Source: Nocardia kruczakiae NBRC 101016
GTDB lineage: Bacteria; Actinomycetota; Actinomycetes; Mycobacteriales; Mycobacteriaceae
DNA length: 37,362 nt
Direction: 5' to 3'
Assembly: GCF_001612965.1 (NCBI RefSeq)
Contig: NZ_BDBL01000063.1
Location: forward strand, 1 to 37,362
The notes beneath the pieces are model-generated. The model ran no database searches. It saw only the letters and a list, made by a program, of their open reading frames with translations, and was not told the DNA's origin. Position numbers and translations under genes: made by a program. Positions 23,650 through 30,148 of this stretch are shown here, piece after piece (position 1 is the stretch's first letter; each line of letters begins with the position of its first letter).

Positions 23650-24879
23650 ATGCAGCACACGAGCAACACCACAGTCCTGATCAGCGGCGCGAGCATCGCG
23701 GGCCCGGCCCTCGCGTTCTGGCTGGCCCGGTACGGTTTCGAGCCGACGATCGTGGAGAAGGCTCCGGCGTTGCGGGTCGGCGGTCAGGCCATCGACGTGC
23801 TGGGCACGGCCACCGAGGTGGTTCGCCGGATGGGTCTGCTGGACCGGGTGCACGAACGCAGCACCGGCAAGCGCGGCACCTCCTACGTCGATGCCGGCGG
23901 GCGGGTGCGCGCGAGTATCGACAGCGAGACCTTCAACGGCGTCGGCGCGGACGGCGATACCGAGATTCAGCGCGGCGATCTGGCGGAGGTGCTGTACGAG
24001 GCGACGCACGACGACGTCGAGTATCTGTTCGGCGATTCGATCGCCGCGCTCACGCAGGACGAGGGCGGTGTGCACGTGATCTTCGAGAATGCGGCACCGC
24101 GCACGTTCGACCTGGTGATCGGTGCCGACGGCGTGCATTCGAACACCCGCACGCTGGCGTTCGGGCCGGAGTCGCGGTTCCTGCGCCACATGGGTTACTA
24201 CATCTCGATCTACACGATCCCCAATGTGCTCGATCTGGACCATTGGGAACTCGACTACAACTCGCCCGGCAAGATCGCCGGCAGTTACAGTGCGCGTTCG
24301 AATACCGAGGCGAAGGCGATCTTCGCGTGGGCCTCGGACCGGCTCGACTACGACTACCGCGATACCGCCCGTCAGCGTGAGATTCTCTCCGAAACGTTCG
24401 CCGGTGAGGGCTGGGAGGTGCCGACCCTGCTCGAGCATCTGCCCGCGGCGCCGGACTTCTACTTCGATGCGATGGCTCAGATCCGGATGCCGACGTGGTC
24501 GTCGGGCCGGGTCGCGCTGGTCGGCGACGCGGGCTACTGCGCATCGCCGCTGTCGGGGCAGGGTGCGGATCTGTCGCTGGTCGGCGCCTATGTGCTGGCC
24601 GCCGAACTGGCCGCGACTCGTGATGATCATCGGGCGGCGTTCGCGCGCTACGAGGAACGGATGCGACCGATGGTCGACGCGTGTCAGAAGTTCGCCCAGG
24701 GTGTCGGCGCGTGGTACGCGCCCAGCAGCAAGGCGATGATCGGGTTCCGCAACCTCAACGTGCGGATGCTGCGTTACCTGCCGTGGCGCGGACTGATCGG
24801 CGGGGCGCCGCAGAAGGTCGCGCGCACGATCGCGCTGGACGATCGGGAAACGCGGACACCGGACACCTCCGCCGCGTGA
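23650..24879 (+). CDS. FAD-dependent aromatic-type monooxygenase (group A, PHBH fold)
   Basis: 409 residues. The FAD-binding motifs of group A flavoprotein monooxygenases are present: the dinucleotide fold VLISGASIAGPALAFWLARY (11-30) with the acidic VEKAP end, the DG motif LVIGADGVHSNTR (about 154-166) and the GD motif VALVGDAGYCASPLSGQGAD (about 290-309). The fold resembles TetX and rifampicin monooxygenases, so hydroxylation of an antibiotic or aromatic compound with NAD(P)H and oxygen is plausible, but the substrate is not known. A divergent TetR gene and shared operator suggest ligand-induced expression. The ATG lies 7 nt after a good -10, so the mRNA is probably leaderless. Confidence 0.87.
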   Translation: MQHTSNTTVLISGASIAGPALAFWLARYGFEPTIVEKAPALRVGGQAIDVLGTATEVVRRMGLLDRVHERSTGKRGTSYVDAGGRVRASIDSETFNGVGADGDTEIQRGDLAEVLYEATHDDVEYLFGDSIAALTQDEGGVHVIFENAAPRTFDLVIGADGVHSNTRTLAFGPESRFLRHMGYYISIYTIPNVLDLDHWELDYNSPGKIAGSYSARSNTEAKAIFAWASDRLDYDYRDTARQREILSETFAGEGWEVPTLLEHLPAAPDFYFDAMAQIRMPTWSSGRVALVGDAGYCASPLSGQGADLSLVGAYVLAAELAATRDDHRAAFARYEERMRPMVDACQKFAQGVGAWYAPSSKAMIGFRNLNVRMLRYLPWRGLIGGAPQKVARTIALDDRETRTPDTSAA

Positions 24880-25084
24880 CCGTCATGTCTGTTATGCGAA
24901 ACCGATCGGTCGGAAATAAACATCACATTTCAGTAACGGTGCCGAAGAGGTGGTCGATACGGGCGTGACACGCGCAGTGCGGCGGACCCCGGCGAGGCAG
25001 GGGGTCGGGGCGGCGGCACTGGGCACCGTCGCGGCCGGGCGGGGGCACGGCCTGCGGCGTTCGATCACGAAAGGTTGCTGTGAC

Positions 25085-26146
25085 ATGCGAAGATTGCGTC
25101 GGCAGAGATCCGGCCGCTCCGGTGCGAGGCCGGGGCGGACCCTGCTCGCCTTGGCCCTGGCTCTGTTCGTACCGCTGACCGCGGCGGTATCGGGCCAGCT
25201 CCCGCGGGCCGCGGCGGCCTTCGATCCCTCCGGCTTCGACTTCTGGGTCGATTCGAGTATGGGGCCGGTCAAATCGCGCGTCTTCCGCGCCGCCGACGGC
25301 AATACCGACCGCGTCGTCTACGCCCTCGACGGCATGCGCGCTCGCGAGGACCTCAACGGCTGGGAGATCGAGACCGATATCGCCCGCCTGCTGACCTCGT
25401 GGAATATCAACGTGGTGATGCCGGTCGGCGGTCAGTCCAGCTTCTACGCCGACTGGAACGCGCCGTCGAGCTTCCTCGGCGTCGCGCCGGGCTCGGGCTC
25501 CTCGTCCGGTTCGACCTCGGGATCCGGTGCGCTGCAGGCATTTTCGGCCGGACCGGGTAAGTCCTACACTTACAAGTGGGAAACCTTCCTGACGCAGAAC
25601 CTGCGCGGCGCACTGCGTGACCGCCTGGGATTCCGGGCCGACCGCAACGGCGTCTTCGGCCTGTCGATGGGCGGTAGTGCCGCGCTGACCCTGGCCGCCT
25701 ACCATCCCGACCAGTTCAGCTTCGCCGGATCCTTCTCCGGGTACCTGAATATCTCGGCGCCGGGTATGCGCGAGGCGATCCGCGTCGCGATGCTCGATGC
25801 CGGCGGTTACAACGTCGATGCGATGGCTCCGCCGTGGGGCCCGCAGTGGCTGCGGATGGACCCGTTCGTCTTCGCGCCCAGGCTGATTCAGAACAACACA
25901 CGGCTGTGGATCTCGGCCGGCAGCGGCATCCCCACCGCCACCGACGGACCGAATATGGGCACCGTCAACGGCATGGGGCTCGAGGCCCTGGCACTGGTGA
26001 ACACCCGCGCGTTCCAGGTGCGGATGGCATCCCTGGGCGCGCAGAACATCGCCTACGACTTCCCGGCCGCGGGCATCCACGCCTGGAACAACTGGCGTGA
26101 CGAGGTGTACCGGATGGCTCCGGACCTGTCGGCGAATATCGGCTGA
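25085..26146 (+). CDS. Secreted mycolyltransferase/esterase of the antigen 85 family
   Basis: 353 residues. The signal peptide has a basic n-region and a hydrophobic core (TLLALALALFVPLTAAVSG), with likely cleavage after the AAA near residue 47. The mature part follows antigen 85: VYALDGMRAREDLNGWEIET, VVMPVGGQSSFYADW, YKWETFLTQNL, and catalytic Ser 194 in GLSMGGSAAL, Glu near 300 in NGMGLEAL and His 332 in AAGIHAWNNW. Such enzymes transfer mycolic acids to trehalose and arabinogalactan in the envelope. The Cys pair beside the active site of mycobacterial Ag85 is absent; in its place is a Gly/Ser-rich insert (about residues 136-150). ATG 25085 follows GAAAGG. A TAACGGT element about 150 bp upstream could be the -10. 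Confidence 0.88.
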   Translation: MRRLRRQRSGRSGARPGRTLLALALALFVPLTAAVSGQLPRAAAAFDPSGFDFWVDSSMGPVKSRVFRAADGNTDRVVYALDGMRAREDLNGWEIETDIARLLTSWNINVVMPVGGQSSFYADWNAPSSFLGVAPGSGSSSGSTSGSGALQAFSAGPGKSYTYKWETFLTQNLRGALRDRLGFRADRNGVFGLSMGGSAALTLAAYHPDQFSFAGSFSGYLNISAPGMREAIRVAMLDAGGYNVDAMAPPWGPQWLRMDPFVFAPRLIQNNTRLWISAGSGIPTATDGPNMGTVNGMGLEALALVNTRAFQVRMASLGAQNIAYDFPAAGIHAWNNWRDEVYRMAPDLSANIG

Positions 26147-26209
26147 CACGGACTCGGCGCAGTCCTGTACGGTGCAAGCCGGCTTCGGCCGCGATACCGG
26201 GGAAACGTG

Positions 26210-26249
26210 ACCCGTCGGTGTCGTCGCGTGTGCGACGACACCGACGGGT
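26210..26249. terminator. Strong bidirectional terminator
   Basis: ACCCGTCGGTGTCGTCGC and GCGACGACACCGACGGGT form a perfect 18-bp stem with a GTGT loop. It is flanked by AAA on the left and TTTCCTTT on the right, so it can act on both strands. It lies between the convergent mycolyltransferase and MFS genes. Confidence 0.9.
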
Positions 26250-26269
26250 TTCCTTTCCGGGCTTCGAGA

Positions 26270-27433
26270 TCACTCCGCCATCGCGGCTGCGTCTTCGGGG
26301 TGCGGCGCACGCGGGGCAGTGACCGTCATGAGCAGGCCGCAGGCGGTGAGGCCGGCGGCGACCAGGTAGAGCGGGCGGGGACCTGCGGGGGAGTCGGCGA
26401 TCAGTCCGCCGACGACGCCCGCAGCGGCGGCGGCGAGCTGGTAGCCGGAGGCGTTGACGGCCATGGCCAGGGTGGGGGCCGCGGCGGCGGTTCGCAGCAC
26501 GCGTGCCTGCATGCCGGGGATGACGGCGAAGCCGAGCAGGCCGATCACCACCACCGCGACCACGGTGAGCGCGGTGACGGTCGCGACGAACCACGCTGCC
26601 ACGAACGTCACGGCCAGCAACCCGAGCAGCGCGGGCTGGGCGAACCGGGGGTTGCGGTCGTAGAGTGTGCCGCCGACGAGGTTGCCGATGGTCGCGCCGA
26701 CACCGTAGGCGAGCAGCAGCAGTGGCAAGCGTCCGGCGGGATGGCCGCCCAGGTTCGTGAGCAGCGGGGCGAGGTAGCTGAACACCATCAGCGCTCCGAC
26801 GTTGCCGACCGCGGTGATCGCCAGCGCCACCAGCACCGGCCCCCGCCGCAGGACCCGCAACTCGGCGACGGCCGAGGTCCCTTCCGCCGCGGCCGCGGGT
26901 GGGAACGTCCGGGCGATCGACACCAGCCCGATCAGGCATGCGACCGCGATCGTGGCGAATGTCGCCCGCCACCCCCACTGACTGCCGATTCGAGTGCCGA
27001 TCGGTGCGCCGAGAATCATCGCCAGGTTCATGCCGAATGCCAACCGCGCCACCATTGTTCCGGCGCGTTCGGGCGCCGCGGACTGTACCGCGATCACGAC
27101 GGCCTGGGCGAAGAACGTCGAAGTCACCAGCGCGGTGAGCAACCGGGCCGCCAGCAGCAATCGGAAATCGGGTGCGAGAGCGGAAACCGCGTTGCCGACG
27201 ACCGCGACGGCCAGCAATGCCACCATCAACCGTTTCCGGTCGATGCCGGCCGTCACCGCGGTGAGGAGCGGGCCACCGACGATCATGCCGACCGCGTACG
27301 CGGTGACCAGCAGGCCGGCGGCGCCGACGGTGACACCGAGATCGGCGGCGACCTCGGGCAGGATCCCGGCGACGACGAATTCGCCGGTGGTGACGCTGAA
27401 TACGCAGAATATGAGGATGCCGAGTCGAAGCAT
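26270..27433 (-). CDS. MFS transporter, DHA1-type drug efflux family
   Basis: 387 residues and about 12 hydrophobic segments. It starts LGILIFCVFSVTTGEFVVAG, typical of chloramphenicol-resistance and sugar-efflux-like DHA1 pumps. The loop 2-3 region reads GGPLLTAVTAGIDRKRLMVA (motif A) and FGMNLAMILGAPIGTRIG resembles motif C of antiporters. It probably exports a drug or metabolite in exchange for protons. The divergent MerR gene and the palindrome inside the long-spacer promoter show that it is the MerR target. The ATG lies 6 nt after the -10, so the transcript is leaderless. Confidence 0.88.
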   Translation of the reverse strand: MLRLGILIFCVFSVTTGEFVVAGILPEVAADLGVTVGAAGLLVTAYAVGMIVGGPLLTAVTAGIDRKRLMVALLAVAVVGNAVSALAPDFRLLLAARLLTALVTSTFFAQAVVIAVQSAAPERAGTMVARLAFGMNLAMILGAPIGTRIGSQWGWRATFATIAVACLIGLVSIARTFPPAAAAEGTSAVAELRVLRRGPVLVALAITAVGNVGALMVFSYLAPLLTNLGGHPAGRLPLLLLAYGVGATIGNLVGGTLYDRNPRFAQPALLGLLAVTFVAAWFVATVTALTVVAVVVIGLLGFAVIPGMQARVLRTAAAAPTLAMAVNASGYQLAAAAAGVVGGLIADSPAGPRPLYLVAAGLTACGLLMTVTAPRAPHPEDAAAMAE

Positions 27434-27439
27434 GCCGGG

Positions 27440-27471
27440 ACGCTAAACTCTCACGTCGACGTGAGAGTCAA
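27440..27471 (-). promoter_or_regulatory. MerR-type promoter with operator palindrome
   Basis: On the minus strand TTGACT (27471-27466) and TAGCGT (27445-27440) are separated by 20 bp, the overlong spacing typical of MerR-activated promoters. The spacer is almost filled by a 22-bp perfect palindrome (27447-27468; core CTCTCACGTCGACGTGAGAG). The MFS ATG is 6 nt past the -10. Confidence 0.8.
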
Positions 27472-27496
27472 GTCCGCACAGTGAACGGAGCGCCGG

Positions 27497-27832
27497 GTGA
27501 AGATCGGAGAGTTGGCCGAGCGGACCGGGGTGAGTGTGCGCGCACTGCGCTACTACGAGGAACGAGGTGTCCTGAAGCCGGAGCGAACCGCCACCGGATA
27601 CCGCGTCTTCGGTGACTCCGACATCCGCACGGTGGGCCACATCCGCACCCTGCTCGCGGCCGGCCTGCACATGGACCTCATCGGCGAAATCCTCTCGTGC
27701 CTGTCCGGCGATTCCCTGCTGTTGGACGGCTGCCGCGAACGACTGGAGGTCGAGCGTCGCCGGATCACCGGTGATATCGACCGGCTCGTCCACACCCGGT
27801 CGCTGCTGGACGACCTGCTCGCGACCACTTAG
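27497..27832 (+). CDS. MerR family transcriptional regulator
   Basis: 111 residues. The winged helix-turn-helix is at residues 1-70: MKIGELAERTGVSVRALRYY, EERGVLKPERTATGYRVF. A dimerisation helix follows (LEVERRRITGDIDRLVHTRS). There is no separate effector domain. Two Cys residues (in LSCLSGDS and LDGCRERL) lie 12 apart in the linker; they may matter for sensing, but this is not a recognisable metal site. The GTG start follows GGAG by 6 nt. MerR proteins activate promoters with 19-20 bp spacers by untwisting them, and exactly such a promoter drives the divergent MFS gene. Confidence 0.88.
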   Translation: MKIGELAERTGVSVRALRYYEERGVLKPERTATGYRVFGDSDIRTVGHIRTLLAAGLHMDLIGEILSCLSGDSLLLDGCRERLEVERRRITGDIDRLVHTRSLLDDLLATT

Positions 27833-27940
27833 CACCTCGGCGCAGCCGTCGTCGTTGAGGAAGAAGATCTCGCGGCACAGCGACGTGCACACGCCGTGAT
27901 CGCCGTAGCGGTCGGAATCGACGAATACCTTCACAGGCAT
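27830..27940 (-). pseudogene. Truncated [3Fe-4S]/[4Fe-4S] ferredoxin remnant
   Basis: ATG 27940 opens MPVKVFVDSDRYGDHGVCTS followed by LCREIFFLNDDGCAEVL, clearly the first half of a small ferredoxin of the kind that serves cytochrome P450s. The first cluster Cys (expected where Tyr 12 stands) is lost, and after about 37 residues the frame runs into sequence antisense to the MerR gene, so the final Cys-Pro ligand is missing. It cannot hold a normal cluster. No P450 gene is nearby. Confidence 0.65.
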
Positions 27941-28004
27941 AGGGTTCGAGCCCGCCCACCGAGGTCGTCAGGACGACGGAGCCCACACGATTGTCCGCGA
28001 GTAG

Positions 28005-28188
28005 CTGGGGTCGGAACGGCCCACCGACACCGACGAGGTCGCCCCGCTCGCGCTGTCGGGTCTGCCGCGAATCCTGGTGATGGAGAACAACTTCGGCTTC
28101 ACACCGGGACACGTGGAGCTGCTGGCCCCTGGTCGAGCACTATCTCGACATCCTGGAGCCGCCGGCAGCGAAGCCTGCCGACGACTAA
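28005..28188 (+). pseudogene. Frameshifted C-terminal remnant of an unidentified protein
   Basis: After an in-frame TAG (28002-28004) the frame reads LALSGLPRILVMENNFGFTP, then GHVELLA. Around 28127-28130 one extra C shifts the frame; on the other side the sequence continues LVEHYLDILEPPAAKPADD and stops at TAA 28188. Codon use on both sides is coding-like. I could not assign the family. Confidence 0.45.
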
Positions 28189-28225
28189 GGGGCGCCCGGT
28201 GCCACGGCGTGCCGGTCGAACCCTC

Positions 28226-28429
28226 TCACCCGCACAGATTTCCGGAGTCGAACGCCACTCCGAAGATGTGGCCCAGCCGCTCTCCTTCGAACAAGAGCAG
28301 GAACAAGCCGTAGTACACATCGAGCATCAGAGCATTGTGCACTGCCGCGGTGTCGTACGGCGTCGAGATGCGCGAGTTCGGTCCCACTGAGCGGGTTCGG
28401 TGATATTCGGACCATCCGGAATGTGACAC
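28226..28429 (-). CDS. Small hypothetical reading frame, possibly a gene remnant
   Basis: 67 codons from ATG 28429. The second half is coherent and protein-like (ALMLDVYYGLFLLLFEGERL, then GHIFGVAFDSG), with GC-rich third positions, while the first 25 codons are not. No ribosome binding site was found, and the ATG lies inside the CRP-type site at 28422-28437. It is more likely the end of a decayed gene than an intact one. Confidence 0.3.
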   Translation of the reverse strand: MSHSGWSEYHRTRSVGPNSRISTPYDTAAVHNALMLDVYYGLFLLLFEGERLGHIFGVAFDSGNLCG

Positions 28430-28437
28430 GGTTCACG
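28422..28437. promoter_or_regulatory. CRP/GlxR-type site TGTGA-N6-TCACG upstream of the DHA2 pump
   Basis: TGTGACACGGTTCACG has the same half-sites as the element at 22641-22656 (nine of ten defined CRP positions). It ends 32 bp before the ATG of the second MFS gene, so a bound protein would sit close to or on the promoter. Confidence 0.5.
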
Positions 28438-28469
28438 CCATCTTGTTCACCTGTCACTCCGGAGGGCAC

Positions 28470-30083
28470 ATGTCCACCTCCCTCGAAGCGACGACACCGT
28501 CGGAGCCGGTCGATACGACCGGCCGTCTCGACGGTGCGTCCACACTTCGCATCTTCACCGTGCTCGCGGTGATCGTGCTGTTCACCGAGGTCGCCCCCAT
28601 GCAATTCGTCATGGTGTCGGCGGCACTGCGCCAGATCGCGCCGACCTTCCCCGACCAGGGCGCGAACATCAACTGGGCGATCATCATCTTCGGCGTCATC
28701 GGCGCCGCGGCCTCACCGCTCGTCGGCAAGATGAGCGACATCTGGGGCAAGAAGCGAATGTTCATGCTCTGCGGGGTGCTGTTCCTGATCGGCTGCGCGC
28801 TGTGCGCGATCACCAGCAACTGGATGCTCTTCCTGCTCGGCCGGGGTCTGCAGGCCACCGCGATCGCCACCGCGGTGATCTCCTACGGCCTGATCCGCGA
28901 CCTCATGCCGCGCAAGTATGTGCCGATCGGGCTGGGTGTCGCCTCCACCGGCCTGGGTGTTTCGGCCGTGGCCGGACCGCTGATCGGCGGCTACATCGTC
29001 GATCACCACAGCTGGCGGGCGATCTTCTGGTTCCTGTTCGTCTTCACCGTGATCATGCTGCCGCTGGTCGCGCTGATCGTGCCGGAGTCGCGGCTGCGTA
29101 CGCCGCAGCGGCTGGACTTCATCGGTGCGGTGCTGCTGGCCGCGGGTGCGGTGCTGACGCTGATCTACCTGGACAAGGGTCAGGATTGGGGGTGGGCGAA
29201 GCCGTCCACGCTCGCCTGGCTGGTCGGCGGGCTGGTGCTGCTGGCCGCTTTCCCGATCGTGGAAATGCGTGTGCGGCAACCGATCATGGATATGAAGCTG
29301 CTGTTCCACCCGCGGGTGAGTGTGGTGCTGTTCGTCGCGCTACTGGCGTCGTTCACGATCGGATACCAGGGCTACGCGGTGGGGTACATGACCCAGTCGC
29401 CGCCCGCGGCGGACGTCACCGCCGGTGTCGTGCAGGGCACGCTCGCCGAGATCCACGCCCAGACCGGGCAGATGTTGCCGGCGCAGGCCGTGCAGGTGAG
29501 CCTGAATCCGGGCTACACCTACGGCGACAATCTGACGCTGCTCGGATATGCGGTGCACGTGGCCCTGGCGCAGGCGGTGATCGGCATGATCGCCGGCCTG
29601 ATCGGCGGCTTCTGGATTCGCCGCTCCGGCGCCCGGATGCCGCTGATGTCGGCGCTGGTGGTGATGGTGCTCAGCGGGCTGGCCTATGCGGTCCTCGATC
29701 ACGGCTGGAGTGTGATCGCGCTGATCAGCGCCGTGTACGGCCTCGCCTTCGGCCTGTACTACGCCTCGACGCCGAACCTCATCGTGGAGGGCGTCCCGGC
29801 CGAACAGCAGGGCATCAGCGCGGGCATGCTCGGGGTGATGCAGTCGATGGGCGCCGCGATCGGCATCGCGGTGGCGACCGCGTTCCTCAACGCCAATCCG
29901 GTGCGCGCCGATATCTCGGTGGCGGGAAACCATGTGGCCACCAAGGATATTCCGCTGTTGTTCGCCGACCGCGGATACGAGCTGGGCTTCTACTTCGTGG
30001 CCGTGTCCGCGGCGATCGCGCTCGTGGGTGTCGTGTTCATGAAGCACGGCCGCAGCGCGGCCACCGGTGGTACGGCGTACTGA
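28470..30083 (+). CDS. MFS transporter, DHA2-type (EmrB/QacA-like) drug efflux
   Basis: 537 residues, consistent with the 14-helix DHA2 family. The motif A loop reads SPLVGKMSDIWGKKRMFMLC and motif C is GLGVSAVAGPLIGGYI. A large loop of about 60 residues near 310-360 (YMTQSPPAADVTAGVVQGTL and onward) separates later helices and probably lies outside the membrane. Such pumps export lipophilic drugs or dyes, or lipids, using the proton gradient; the substrate is unknown. ATG 28470 follows a strong GGAGGG by 3-4 nt. A CRP-type site is 32 bp upstream. It converges on the GGDEF-EAL gene across a hairpin terminator. Confidence 0.88.
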   Translation: MSTSLEATTPSEPVDTTGRLDGASTLRIFTVLAVIVLFTEVAPMQFVMVSAALRQIAPTFPDQGANINWAIIIFGVIGAAASPLVGKMSDIWGKKRMFMLCGVLFLIGCALCAITSNWMLFLLGRGLQATAIATAVISYGLIRDLMPRKYVPIGLGVASTGLGVSAVAGPLIGGYIVDHHSWRAIFWFLFVFTVIMLPLVALIVPESRLRTPQRLDFIGAVLLAAGAVLTLIYLDKGQDWGWAKPSTLAWLVGGLVLLAAFPIVEMRVRQPIMDMKLLFHPRVSVVLFVALLASFTIGYQGYAVGYMTQSPPAADVTAGVVQGTLAEIHAQTGQMLPAQAVQVSLNPGYTYGDNLTLLGYAVHVALAQAVIGMIAGLIGGFWIRRSGARMPLMSALVVMVLSGLAYAVLDHGWSVIALISAVYGLAFGLYYASTPNLIVEGVPAEQQGISAGMLGVMQSMGAAIGIAVATAFLNANPVRADISVAGNHVATKDIPLLFADRGYELGFYFVAVSAAIALVGVVFMKHGRSAATGGTAY

Positions 30084-30095
30084 TTCCGGGCCGAA

Positions 30096-30139
30096 CGCGG
30101 GCGGTGCGGTGACCGGCGACGGACACCGCACCGCTCGCG
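30096..30139. terminator. Bidirectional hairpin terminator
   Basis: CGCGGGCGGTGCGGTG and CACCGCACCGCTCGCG form a 16-bp stem with one G-U pair and a 12-nt loop, between convergent genes. Confidence 0.75.
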
Positions 30140-30148
30140 TGCGTCGGG

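Noticed and set aside
26207..27484. 425-codon plus-strand frame rich in His, Arg, Gln, Gly and Asp
   Set aside because: It is antisense to the MFS gene and spans the strong terminator; its composition is typical of a shadow frame.
27940..27965. GGGTTCGAGCCC resembling a tRNA T-loop
   Set aside because: The flanking bases do not form a T-stem or an acceptor stem; no cloverleaf can be built.
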